From assembly GCF_024496085.1 (NCBI RefSeq), contig NZ_CP101751.1, positions 2,604,001 through 2,668,000 of the forward strand: a DNA stretch of 64,000 bases, written 5' to 3'. Below are positions 8,766-16,638 of the stretch, one piece after another (positions within the stretch are counted from its first letter, which is position 1; the number at the start of each line of letters is the position of its first letter). The DNA is from Flavobacterium cerinum. GTDB lineage: Bacteria > Bacteroidota > Bacteroidia > Flavobacteriales > Flavobacteriaceae. The notes below the pieces were generated by a model. That model was not told the origin of the DNA. It made no database searches and was given only the letters and a program-made list of their open reading frames with translations. A program made the position numbers and the translations under genes.

Positions 8766-9710
8766 ATGAAAAAGTATTTTCCAGTATATGTTAGAATTCC
8801 GGTTTTATTCGCCCTTTTCTTTATGGCGATGGAATTCTTTATCGACTCCGGCGACAGACCCGCTTTTATCAAGTTTCCTATCGTATCACTGATTTTATTG
8901 TTGTTCCTGTTTGTACTGATCGCAATGGAAATCGTTTTAAAAGCAACGAACAATGTTCTGGATGCGCTGTTAACAGAAGAACAACGTAAACAGAAAGAAA
9001 TAGAAGAGAACCTTCCGCTGGCAGAAACACCGTTTGTAAAAGGGTTACTTCAAAAACTGACCCGTTCCCGTAAAATTGAAGAAGAAGGGGAACTGATGAT
9101 GGATCACGATTATGACGGAATTAAAGAATTGGACAATGTATTACCGCCTTGGTGGGTTTATCTTTTCTACGCTTGTATTGCCTTCGCTTTTATTTATCTG
9201 GTAAAATTCCATATTCTGGGTTATGACGATCAGACTACGGAATTTGAAAAAGAAATGGCTGAAGCCAAAATTGCAGTGGAAGAATACAAAAAAACGGCTC
9301 CGGATTTAATGGATAAAGAAAAAGTAACATTGTTAACCGATGCTACATCATTAGCCGCCGGTAAAGCCATCTTTGAAACTAACTGTATTGCATGTCACCG
9401 AAATGACGGCGGTGGTGGTATCGGACCGAACTTAACGGATGATCACTGGATATTAGGCGGTGGTATTAAAAATGTATTCAATACCATCATGGAAGGTGGT
9501 CGTGACGGAAAAGGAATGGTATCCTGGAAAGCGATTATCAAACCGTCTGACATTCAGAAAGTGGCCAGTTATGTGTTAAGCTTACAAGGTTCAAATCCAA
9601 AAGAAGGAAAAGCTCCGGAAGGAGATGTATGGAAAGATGACAGTGCTCCGGCAACGGAAGCAGCTAAACCGGCAGATAGTCTTAAAACTGCTGCTGTAAC
9701 CTTAAATTAA
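8766..9710 (+). CDS. ccoP: cbb3-type cytochrome c oxidase subunit III (CcoP), mono-heme
   Basis: A 314-aa protein with two N-terminal helices (residues 8-25 and 30-60), then a charged segment, the CcoP N-terminal domain with PPWWVYLFYACIAFAF near residue 125, and one cytochrome c domain with CIACH at 207-211 and axial Met likely in GKGMVSW. Classical proteobacterial CcoP carries two CxxCH motifs; only one is present here, as commonly seen in Bacteroidota. It ends with an Ala/Pro/Lys-rich tail. It passes electrons from periplasmic donors to CcoO and CcoN, and is in the operon after ccoQ. Confidence 0.93.
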   Translation: MKKYFPVYVRIPVLFALFFMAMEFFIDSGDRPAFIKFPIVSLILLLFLFVLIAMEIVLKATNNVLDALLTEEQRKQKEIEENLPLAETPFVKGLLQKLTRSRKIEEEGELMMDHDYDGIKELDNVLPPWWVYLFYACIAFAFIYLVKFHILGYDDQTTEFEKEMAEAKIAVEEYKKTAPDLMDKEKVTLLTDATSLAAGKAIFETNCIACHRNDGGGGIGPNLTDDHWILGGGIKNVFNTIMEGGRDGKGMVSWKAIIKPSDIQKVASYVLSLQGSNPKEGKAPEGDVWKDDSAPATEAAKPADSLKTAAVTLN

Positions 9711-9717
9711 ACAATGT

Positions 9718-9738
9718 CTCAGGGTTCATAACCCTGAG
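9718..9738 (+). promoter_or_regulatory. intercistronic hairpin between ccoP and ccoG
   Basis: Perfect 9-bp inverted repeat CTCAGGGTT-CAT-AACCCTGAG in the 45-nt gap between ccoP and ccoG. It is not followed by a T run, so it is more likely an mRNA-stability or processing element, protecting the oxidase-subunit part of the message, than a full terminator. Confidence 0.55.
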
Positions 9739-9755
9739 GCTAAATCAAAAATATC

Positions 9756-11174
9756 ATGTCTGATTTACCCGATGAAAGTTTTAGAGATAGTATCGGAACT
9801 ATCGATAAAGAAGGGAAAAGAGCCTGGGTCTTTCCGAAGATTCCAAAAGGGAAATTTTATGATAAAAGAAAGCTGGTCAGCTATTTTCTGTTAGCCTTCT
9901 TATTTTCAGCTCCTTTTATTAAAATTAACGGGAATCAATTCCTGTTGTTCAATGTGCTGGATCGGAAGTTTAATTTTTTCGGATTCCCGTTCTGGCCACA
10001 GGATTTTCACCTGGTAGTGATTTCCATGATTGTAGGTGTTGTATTTGTTACGCTCTTTACAGTTGCTTTCGGACGTATTTTCTGCGGATGGATTTGCCCG
10101 CAAACGATTTTTATGGAAATGGTTTTCAGAAGAATCGAATTCTGGATCGACGGTGATCGCGGCGCACAAATGCGATTGGCGAAACAGGAATGGAATGCCG
10201 AAAAAATTAGAAAACGCCTGCTAAAATGGGTAGTATTCTTTATCATGTCGTTCTTAATTGCTAATGTATTTCTGGCGTATCTGGTTGGAAGTGATCACGT
10301 ACTGGAAATGGTAAAGCAAGGACCGTTTCACAATACAAATACTTTGTTAGCCTTATTAATTTTTACAGCGGTATTCTATTTTGTATTTGCCTGGCTTAGA
10401 GAACAAGTATGTATTATCGCTTGTCCTTACGGAAGATTACAAGGTGTTCTGCTGGATAACAAATCAATTGTTGTGGCCTATGACCATGTTCGGGGAGAAG
10501 GCGAAAGCGGTAGAGCCAGGTTTCGTAAAAACGAAGATCGTACACAATTGGGAAAAGGCGATTGTATCGACTGTAAACAATGTGTAAATGTATGTCCTAC
10601 AGGAATTGATATCCGAAACGGAACACAATTGGAATGTATCAATTGTACGGCTTGTATCGACGAATGTGATCATATGATGGAAAGCGTAAACTTACCGAAA
10701 GGTCTGATTCGATACGCTTCTGAAGATGAAATTGTAAAAAAAGAAAAATTCGTTTTCACAGCCCGAATGAAAGGTTATGTAGCGGTATTAGTCATACTGA
10801 CCGGAGTTTTTGTCGGAATGTTATTTCTGAGAAACGATGTGGAAGCTACCGTTTTACGATTACCGGGACAATTATACGAACGAAAAGGAGAAAATATCAG
10901 TAATGTATTTACTTATAAAATAGTGAACAAGACAGTTAAAGATTTTGATAAGGTACATTTTAAACTGGTTGATCCAAAAGGAAAAATCATTGTAGTTGGA
11001 AAACCGCAATTTCAAATCAAAAAAGAAGGATTGGCACAAGGAACGATGTTTATTGAAATCCATCCGGCTTTTCTGAAAGGAGATAAAACAAAAATAACGA
11101 TTGAAGTCTTTGACGGAGACAATTTGATTGAAACAACAACAACTAATTTTTTAGGACCGAGAAGTTTTAATTAA
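9756..11174 (+). CDS. ccoG: cytochrome c oxidase accessory protein CcoG
   Basis: A 472-aa polytopic membrane protein with ferredoxin-type cysteine clusters. FCGWICPQTIF near residue 110 is typical of the family. The dicluster region CIDCKQCVNVCP and CINCTACIDECD lies near residues 270-305. The C-terminal ~115 residues form an Ig-like periplasmic domain. CcoG is a copper reductase thought to supply Cu(I) during cbb3 oxidase maturation. It lies between ccoP and fixH, the usual FixG position. The spacing of 45 nt contains a hairpin. Confidence 0.94.
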   Translation: MSDLPDESFRDSIGTIDKEGKRAWVFPKIPKGKFYDKRKLVSYFLLAFLFSAPFIKINGNQFLLFNVLDRKFNFFGFPFWPQDFHLVVISMIVGVVFVTLFTVAFGRIFCGWICPQTIFMEMVFRRIEFWIDGDRGAQMRLAKQEWNAEKIRKRLLKWVVFFIMSFLIANVFLAYLVGSDHVLEMVKQGPFHNTNTLLALLIFTAVFYFVFAWLREQVCIIACPYGRLQGVLLDNKSIVVAYDHVRGEGESGRARFRKNEDRTQLGKGDCIDCKQCVNVCPTGIDIRNGTQLECINCTACIDECDHMMESVNLPKGLIRYASEDEIVKKEKFVFTARMKGYVAVLVILTGVFVGMLFLRNDVEATVLRLPGQLYERKGENISNVFTYKIVNKTVKDFDKVHFKLVDPKGKIIVVGKPQFQIKKEGLAQGTMFIEIHPAFLKGDKTKITIEVFDGDNLIETTTTNFLGPRSFN

Positions 11175-11205
11175 AATCGTTGCTAACCATTAAAAAAAAC
11201 GCACC

Positions 11206-11652
11206 ATGAAAGTAAATTGGGGAACCAGTATCGTAATCGCTTTCGCCTTGTTCATGACTTTTATCCTGTATTTTGTTTTTAAAGTACAATCGGATAAAAA
11301 CTATGATCACGAAATGGTTACAGAAGAATATTATAAAAAAGAAATGAGCTTTCAACAACAGCTCGATAAAGAACAGAATGCGGCCGGTTTAACTGAAAAA
11401 GTAACCGTGTCCACAGCACCCGAAGGTATTATAATTACTTTTCCCGAAAGTTTTAATAAAGCCAATATAAAAGGAAAAGTGTCCCTGTACAGACCGTCTA
11501 ACCAGAAACTGGATTTCGAAGTTCCGATCTCGTTATCCGCTTCAAATTTGCTCATACCTAAAACAAATTTGGTTGACGGTCGCTGGGACATATCCATCGA
11601 TTGGGAATATGAAGGAAAAGCCTATTTAAACAAGCTAGTAGTCAATTTGTAA
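11206..11652 (+). CDS. FixH family protein
   Basis: A 148-aa protein with one N-terminal transmembrane helix (residues 7-28) and a periplasmic beta-rich domain. The DHEMVTEEYYKKEM segment after the helix is typical of Bacteroidota FixH. FixH/CcoH proteins assist cbb3 oxidase assembly. It is in the operon 31 nt after ccoG and precedes the SafE-like gene. Confidence 0.88.
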   Translation: MKVNWGTSIVIAFALFMTFILYFVFKVQSDKNYDHEMVTEEYYKKEMSFQQQLDKEQNAAGLTEKVTVSTAPEGIIITFPESFNKANIKGKVSLYRPSNQKLDFEVPISLSASNLLIPKTNLVDGRWDISIDWEYEGKAYLNKLVVNL

Positions 11653-11659
11653 TTTTTGG

Positions 11660-11710
11660 TTTGTAGTCAGAAGATTTTTTATAGTTTTTTGGTTGTCTTC
11701 TGGCTACAAA
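11660..11710 (+). repeat. long imperfect stem-loop with TTTGTAG[T/C]CAGAAGA arms
   Basis: Arms TTTGTAGTCAGAAGA (11660-11674) and TCTTCTGGCTACAAA (11696-11710) are complementary over 15 bp with one G-U pair, enclosing a T-rich 21-nt loop. It lies between the fixH and safE-like genes. A 14-nt copy of the same arm, TTGTAGCCAGAAGA, recurs at 60438-60451, so this may be one member of a dispersed palindromic repeat. It may attenuate or stabilise the operon message. Confidence 0.55.
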
Positions 11711-11731
11711 CTAAATTAATCATTAGCAATT

Positions 11732-12433
11732 ATGTTACTGTCTGCTTTTATATTCGGTTTGGTTAGTAGTCTGCATTGTATCGGAATGTGCGGACCCATT
11801 GCCATGATGTTGCCGGTTGACCGAAATAATCCGGCTAAAAAAGTAATCCAGATCCTGTTGTATCATAGTGGTCGTTTAACGGCTTATGCTTCATTAGGAC
11901 TGGTTTTTGGTATTTTAGGTAAAGGGTTGTATTTGGCCGGTTTACAACAACAAATGTCCATTATTGCCGGTATTCTGATGATCGCAATTGTCTTGATTCC
12001 GGAAAAAATACTCGCCCGTTATAATTTTTCAAAACCGGTTTACCGCATCATTTCAAAAGTAAAAAGTAGCCTTGGTCAGCAGTTTAAAAAGAAAAGCTAT
12101 AAAGCGCTTTTTACAATAGGTCTTTTAAACGGATTTCTGCCATGCGGACTCGTTTATGCGGCGCTCTTCGGTGCTATAGCCATGCAAAACGAAACATTAG
12201 GAGTAGTCTATATGGTATTATACGGACTGGGAACGATCCCGATGATGAGCATGGTTGTTTATTTTTCCAATTGGATTAGCTTGCCTATTCGCAATAAAAT
12301 AGGAAAAGTGATTCCTTATGTAGCGGTATGCATCGGGATGCTCTTTATATTAAGAGGTCTCGGATTAGGAATTCCGTATATCTCTCCGGGTAATATGAGT
12401 TTATTCGTAAGAGGGGAAGCACATTGCGGTTAA
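11732..12433 (+). CDS. sulfite exporter TauE/SafE family membrane protein of the cco cluster
   Basis: A 233-aa protein with about six transmembrane helices. It opens with FGLVSSLHCIGMCGPIAMM; the HCxGMCGP motif marks the TauE/SafE branch (related to the DsbD/CcdA and urease-accessory UreH types) that is routinely found at the end of Bacteroidota cbb3 clusters. A second Cys-containing segment, GFLPCGLVYAALFG, follows near residue 140. It probably moves a metal or reducing equivalents for oxidase maturation rather than sulfite; this is inferred from context. Its stop overlaps the stop of the convergent glycosylase gene by 4 nt. Confidence 0.85.
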   Translation: MLLSAFIFGLVSSLHCIGMCGPIAMMLPVDRNNPAKKVIQILLYHSGRLTAYASLGLVFGILGKGLYLAGLQQQMSIIAGILMIAIVLIPEKILARYNFSKPVYRIISKVKSSLGQQFKKKSYKALFTIGLLNGFLPCGLVYAALFGAIAMQNETLGVVYMVLYGLGTIPMMSMVVYFSNWISLPIRNKIGKVIPYVAVCIGMLFILRGLGLGIPYISPGNMSLFVRGEAHCG

Positions 12434-13005
12434 AGAACCAAAGCCTCGCGAACCTGTTGTCGTAACTCCGGAATAATTTCTTCTTCAAACCAGGGATTCT
12501 TTTTTTGCCAGATGCGATTGCGCGGCGATGGATGAACCAACGGAAAATAATCGGGTAAAAATTCCTTATAATGCAATACATTTTCGGTTAGTGTCCGATA
12601 AGAATTACTTCTCAAATAATAGGATTGTGCATAAAATCCGATCAATAAAATCAACTTTATATTCGTAAGTTCAGTCAAAATCTGCGGATGCCATGTCGGA
12701 GCACATTCCGGTCTCGGAGGTAAATCACCCGATTTGCCGGTTCCCGGAAAACAAAATCCCATAGGGACAATACCAAATAGGGAAGGATCATAAAACTGAT
12801 ACCGATCTACATCAAGCCATCTTCGTAGCTCTTCTCCGCTGGCATCATTCCACGGAATACCGCTATCATGCGCCTTTCGACCCGGAGCCTGTCCGACAAT
12901 TAGAATTCGGGATGAATTACTAAAAGCGAGTATCGGTTTGGGAGGATAGGGAAGTGAAGCTTGACATAAAGTACAGGCATTTATTTGGTTTAACAATAAA
13001 TCCAT
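12430..13005 (-). CDS. uracil-DNA glycosylase family protein
   Basis: A 191-aa cytosolic protein of the UDG superfamily. Motif 1 is ILIVGQAPGRKAHDSG followed by WNDASGEELRRWL, and the C-terminal motif is HPSPRN. An N-terminal CxxC (CTLC) is present; it may ligate a metal or an Fe-S cluster as in some UDG families, but the full cysteine set of family 4 is not obvious. It would remove uracil from DNA in base-excision repair. It is transcribed toward the SafE gene with a 4-nt tail-to-tail overlap and no terminator between them. Confidence 0.85.
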   Translation of the reverse strand: MDLLLNQINACTLCQASLPYPPKPILAFSNSSRILIVGQAPGRKAHDSGIPWNDASGEELRRWLDVDRYQFYDPSLFGIVPMGFCFPGTGKSGDLPPRPECAPTWHPQILTELTNIKLILLIGFYAQSYYLRSNSYRTLTENVLHYKEFLPDYFPLVHPSPRNRIWQKKNPWFEEEIIPELRQQVREALVL

Positions 13006-13096
13006 AAGAATGACGAATTAGTCTGAAATACCGGATTAAAAGATAAAAATAACATTTCCGGAAGTATCTTCTACTATACCGAAATATATTTTTGGC

Positions 13097-13134
13097 ACAA
13101 AAAAATATAGGCCGTTATTAATAACAGCCTATAT
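13097..13134 (-). terminator. intrinsic terminator of hemN
   Basis: Long hairpin: ATATAGGC and GCCTATAT arms flank a C/A mismatch and an inner GTTAT-TA-ATAAC stem (13105-13134). On the minus strand it is followed by seven T (13104-13098), so it should end the hemN transcript before the glycosylase gene. Confidence 0.8.
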
Positions 13135-13182
13135 AGGGGGAGAAAATAACGATATTGTCCTTTTGAAAGAGATTTACATAAA

Positions 13183-14544
13183 TTATATCGTCATTGAAAA
13201 GAGTTGTGTTTGTGGTGCTTTTCGTTTTAAACGCAAGTCAAAGGCCATACAGATATTACGAACAAAAGGCTTTCCTTTTTCTGTTATTCGGATGCCTTTT
13301 TCTGAAATATGAAGCAATCCGTCGTTTTCCATTTCCTGTAGTTGAATAATAATATTCTCTTTTTCCGGGAATGGAACTGTTGTATCCCAATCGGTCTGAA
13401 ACTGACACATCAGATTTAGAATATGACGGCGAATAATCAGGTCTTCCGGAGTCAATATATGGCCTTTAAAAACAGGTAGTTCCTCTTTATCCAATCGGGC
13501 ATAATAATCCTCCAGTGTTTTTTCATTCTGAGCAAAAGCATACCAGCTATCACTAATAGAAGAGACACCCAAACCAATCATTAGTTGGGTTTGGGAAGAA
13601 GTATACCCCATAAAATTACGATGTAACTTCCCTTTTTGAAAAGCCTCATACATACTGTCGTTTTCAACAGCAAAATGATCCATACCGATTTCATGAAATC
13701 CGTTTTTCTCTAGAATCATTTTACCCACTTCATAAAGCTGTCTTTTATTGCGATCTTTCGGAACGTCTTCATCCTTAAAACCGCGTTGCCCGTTTCCTTT
13801 TATCCACGGAACATGCGCATAACTGTAAAAAGCCAGTCGGTGCGGAGCCAGTGATTTTGTTTTTTCGATAGTATCAATTACATCTTCAAGCTTCTGAAAC
13901 GGAAGTCCGAATACTAAATCATGTGAAATTGAAGTATAACCGATTTCTTTAGCCCAAAAAGTTACCTTAGCAACATTATGGAAAGGTTGCTCGCGGTGAA
14001 TCGCCTTCTGAACTTCCGGGCTATAATCCTGAACACCGAAACTAACCCGGCGAAAACCCAAATTATAAAGCGTAACCAGATGAGCATGGGTGGTATTATT
14101 AGGATGACCTTCAAAACTGAATTCATAATTGTCGGCACGTTTCGCCCGACTAAAAATACCGTTAATCAGCATTTCGAGATTTTCCGGTGAAAAAAAAGTA
14201 GGTGTACCGCCGCCTAAATGGATTTCCCGTATATTGGGCGTTTCCGGAAAAGAATCACAATACAGAAACCATTCTTTCAGTACGGCCTTAATATAAGGAT
14301 GCTCAACATCATGACGCTTGGTAATACGTTTATGACATCCGCAAAAAGTACAGAGACTTTCACAAAACGGCAAATGAATATACAAACTGATTCCTTCAGC
14401 AGTGTTACTTTCGTTAAAAGAACGAATATAGGTATCGCGCCATGCAGCAGCAGAAAAAAGCGAATCGTCCCAATACGGAACAGTGGGATAGCTGGTATAG
14501 CGCGGCCCGGGAACATTGTATTTTTGTACTAATGAAATTGTCAT
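13183..14544 (-). CDS. hemN: oxygen-independent coproporphyrinogen III oxidase (HemN)
   Basis: A 453-aa radical SAM enzyme. YNVPGPRYTSYPTVP is the HemN start signature, and the radical SAM cluster CESLCTFC lies at Cys61, Cys65 and Cys68 followed by GCHK. IHLGGGTPTF is also present. Full length matches true HemN rather than the shorter HemW. It converts coproporphyrinogen III to protoporphyrinogen IX without oxygen, so it supplies heme under the low-oxygen conditions in which the nearby cbb3 oxidase works. It has an Fnr-type promoter with the same spacing as the cco operon. Confidence 0.95.
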   Translation of the reverse strand: MTISLVQKYNVPGPRYTSYPTVPYWDDSLFSAAAWRDTYIRSFNESNTAEGISLYIHLPFCESLCTFCGCHKRITKRHDVEHPYIKAVLKEWFLYCDSFPETPNIREIHLGGGTPTFFSPENLEMLINGIFSRAKRADNYEFSFEGHPNNTTHAHLVTLYNLGFRRVSFGVQDYSPEVQKAIHREQPFHNVAKVTFWAKEIGYTSISHDLVFGLPFQKLEDVIDTIEKTKSLAPHRLAFYSYAHVPWIKGNGQRGFKDEDVPKDRNKRQLYEVGKMILEKNGFHEIGMDHFAVENDSMYEAFQKGKLHRNFMGYTSSQTQLMIGLGVSSISDSWYAFAQNEKTLEDYYARLDKEELPVFKGHILTPEDLIIRRHILNLMCQFQTDWDTTVPFPEKENIIIQLQEMENDGLLHISEKGIRITEKGKPFVRNICMAFDLRLKRKAPQTQLFSMTI

Positions 14545-14568
14545 AACCTAAAACTAATTTTCAACAAA

Positions 14569-14612
14569 CAAAATTAAATGACGTTAACGGACTAAAAAAT
14601 GATATTTATCAT
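14569..14612 (-). promoter_or_regulatory. Fnr-type operator and promoter of hemN
   Basis: ATGATATTTATCAT (14599-14612) is followed on the minus strand, after exactly 22 nt, by TAATTTTG (14576-14569), a perfect -7 element identical to that of ccoS. Predicted start is about 14564, so the palindrome centre is at about -41. No -33 TTG is present. The palindrome lies between the divergent hemN and rhodanese genes, but no well-placed -7 element is seen for the rhodanese gene. Confidence 0.78.
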
Positions 14613-14676
14613 GCCGAAAACCGATGGACGGGAATCCGGACATTTTTTGTATTTTTAGGCCATTAAAAGAAAGACT

Positions 14677-15066
14677 ATGAAACTGAACATTTTTAAATTG
14701 TTATTTTGTGTATTGTTTTTTTCTGCATGTCAGTCACAGGTTAAAGAAGGCACACAATTGGTAGATTCGAACGGATTTGAAAAGACAATAACGGAAAATA
14801 AAGGACAACTAATTGATGTTCGTACACCGAAAGAATTCCAGTCCGGACACTTGAAAGGTGCAAAAAACCTACATATCTACGAAAAAAACTTTAGTGAAGA
14901 AGTAGACAAACTGGATAAAACAAAACCGGTATATGTTTATTGCAAAGCCGGCGGAAGAAGTGCCGAAGCGGTTGAAATTTTACAGCAAAAAGGATTTAAA
15001 AAAATTGTAGAACTGGATGGCGGTATCGATGCCTGGAATGACAATAAAAAACCGGTTGAAAAATAA
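14677..15066 (+). CDS. rhodanese-like domain lipoprotein
   Basis: A 129-aa protein with a lipoprotein signal (hydrophobic stretch then SACQSQ, lipidated Cys19) and one rhodanese domain from about residue 35. The active-site loop is YCKAGGRSA with Cys89. RTPKEFQSGHLKGAKNL is the domain's N-terminal signature. It would act on sulfane sulfur in the periplasm or at a membrane surface; the physiological substrate is unknown. It precedes the LytS-type kinase gene by 13 nt and may be co-transcribed with it. Confidence 0.9.
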   Translation: MKLNIFKLLFCVLFFSACQSQVKEGTQLVDSNGFEKTITENKGQLIDVRTPKEFQSGHLKGAKNLHIYEKNFSEEVDKLDKTKPVYVYCKAGGRSAEAVEILQQKGFKKIVELDGGIDAWNDNKKPVEK

Positions 15067-15079
15067 AAACGAAAACTAA

Positions 15080-15826
15080 ATGACAAACCTGGATTATATA
15101 TTGATCTTTTTATGTTTGCTGACATTAGGTTTAGCATCGTATCTGATGTATCGCTTGCGTTGGCTTGAAAAAGAAAAAAAATATATGCAGGTGAAATATG
15201 TCGATTTCGAAGAACGATTCAACCATCTGCAACTGGAAACACTGGAGTCCAAGCTCAATCCGCATTTGTTTAAAAATATATTGAATTCCATTCAATCACA
15301 TGCTTATCAAACGTATTTTGCTATGGACAAGCTGTCGAATGTATTGGACTATATATTATATGAAAGCCGAAAACGTTTTGTAAGTCCGAAAGAAGAAATC
15401 GAGTTTGCTTTAAATCTGATTGAAATCAACAAAATTAAAATCAGTCCGCTTTTTGCGCTGACGATCAAAAAGAAAATCGACGAAAATGATAGCCTTTATC
15501 AACAACAGTTAATGGCGCCGTTGATTTCAATTGATCTGATCGAAAATGCGTTTAAACATGCCGATTTACAGAGTGCAGATGCCTTTATTACCGTAGTAAT
15601 TGAGTTCAAAGCACATGTGTTTTCAATGACGGTAACCAATAAAATATCCAGAAAAGGCGCTTTTAAAAAAGAGAACAGCGGACTCGGTTCTGAAACATTG
15701 GAACAAAGGCTGAAAATTATTTATAAAAACCATTACAAACTAGACAAATACGTTGACGGAGATGTCTATTTTGCACAATTAAAAATTGATTTACGTGAGT
15801 ACAAAACTCAAATGCTTGCTTCTTGA
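15080..15826 (+). CDS. LytS-type sensor histidine kinase (short form)
   Basis: A 248-aa kinase with one N-terminal transmembrane helix (residues 4-23), a short coiled stretch, the His_kinase (LytS/YehU) phosphoacceptor region with His62 in LNPHLFKNILNSIQ, and an ATPase domain with the N-box LIENAFKHA and G-box SGLGSETLEQRL. It has no extracellular sensor domain, so the membrane helix or the neighbouring rhodanese lipoprotein may contribute the signal. Its 3' end overlaps the LytTR regulator gene by 32 nt, so the two are translationally coupled. Confidence 0.9.
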   Translation: MTNLDYILIFLCLLTLGLASYLMYRLRWLEKEKKYMQVKYVDFEERFNHLQLETLESKLNPHLFKNILNSIQSHAYQTYFAMDKLSNVLDYILYESRKRFVSPKEEIEFALNLIEINKIKISPLFALTIKKKIDENDSLYQQQLMAPLISIDLIENAFKHADLQSADAFITVVIEFKAHVFSMTVTNKISRKGAFKKENSGLGSETLEQRLKIIYKNHYKLDKYVDGDVYFAQLKIDLREYKTQMLAS

Positions 15827-16514
15827 TGATGAGCTACCGGGATTAACTTACCTGAAAATGCTATGTGAACAAATTCCGGAACTGGAAGTGATCAAAGCAT
15901 TTAATAATCCGGAAACATTTCTTGCCGAATGTAATGATCATGATTTTGATTTACTGATTTCCGATATTGAAATGCCGGGAATAAACGGATTACAGGTAGC
16001 GAATTTACTGGAAGGTAAAGCCATTATTTTTACAACAGCCTATAAAGATTTTGCAGTGGAGGCGTACGACCTCGATGCAATTGATTATGTCGTAAAACCA
16101 ATTAAAAAAGAACGATTGCAACAAGCCATTCAAAAAGCACTGAAGCGATTTGAAAACAATAAAGTGGTTCGTAAACATTTGCAATTAAATACGGATAAAG
16201 GAAAAACGATACTTTCTATTGATCAGATATTTTTTATCAAATCAGCTGAAACGGATAGCCGGGATAAAGTGATCTATTTACAGGATCTGACCAATTTTGT
16301 AGCCAAAAACTATTCGTTTGATAAGCTGTTAAAACAATTGCCGGCAGAAGAATTTTGCCGGATCAATAAGAAAGAAGCATTAGCGATTAAGAATATTCAG
16401 TTTTATTCGCACGATGAGATTACGGCTAATATTATGATGCCAAACGGGAAGCCGTATAACTTTGGTTTAAGTGAAAGTTATCGCCCGGAATTTGTAGAAA
16501 AAGTCAAGCTGTAA
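15795..16514 (+). CDS. LytTR family response regulator
   Basis: About 239 aa. A receiver domain with DDE near the start, the phosphoacceptor Asp57 in ISDIEMPG and a Lys in VVKPIKKE is followed by a LytTR DNA-binding domain (about residues 138-237). No ATG exists near the beginning: the in-frame candidates are TTG at 15786 and GTG at 15795. I choose GTG (MSTKLKCLLLDDE) because it gives the usual receiver N-terminus. It overlaps the kinase gene. A pair of 21-bp-spaced direct repeats just after its stop is a likely target. Confidence 0.9.
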   Translation: MSTKLKCLLLDDELPGLTYLKMLCEQIPELEVIKAFNNPETFLAECNDHDFDLLISDIEMPGINGLQVANLLEGKAIIFTTAYKDFAVEAYDLDAIDYVVKPIKKERLQQAIQKALKRFENNKVVRKHLQLNTDKGKTILSIDQIFFIKSAETDSRDKVIYLQDLTNFVAKNYSFDKLLKQLPAEEFCRINKKEALAIKNIQFYSHDEITANIMMPNGKPYNFGLSESYRPEFVEKVKL

Positions 16515-16517
16515 CTT

Positions 16518-16604
16518 TCGTTACAAATTTTTTCGGCTTCGTTACAAGAGGCGTTTTTAATATTACGGTTTCGTTTTTTTACAAAAGTTTATATAGCATC
16601 TTTG
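16518..16604 (+). promoter_or_regulatory. direct-repeat operator candidate and promoter of the antiporter gene
   Basis: TTCGTTACAA occurs at 16518-16527 and again at 16539-16548, 21 bp apart, i.e. two helical turns. LytTR regulators bind short direct repeats with this period. The repeats lie between the LytTR regulator gene and the antiporter gene. A near-consensus -7 element, CATCTTTG (16597-16604), follows, giving a start at about 16608. Confidence 0.5.
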
Positions 16605-16638
16605 CACCAAAAATAAGTGTAAGCCAAAAAGATAACCT

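Noticed and set aside
14599..14661. Fnr-type activation of the rhodanese gene from the hemN palindrome
   Set aside because: At the 22-nt distance on the plus strand there is no -7 element; the only candidate, TATTTTTA at 14650, is too far away. The site fits hemN only.
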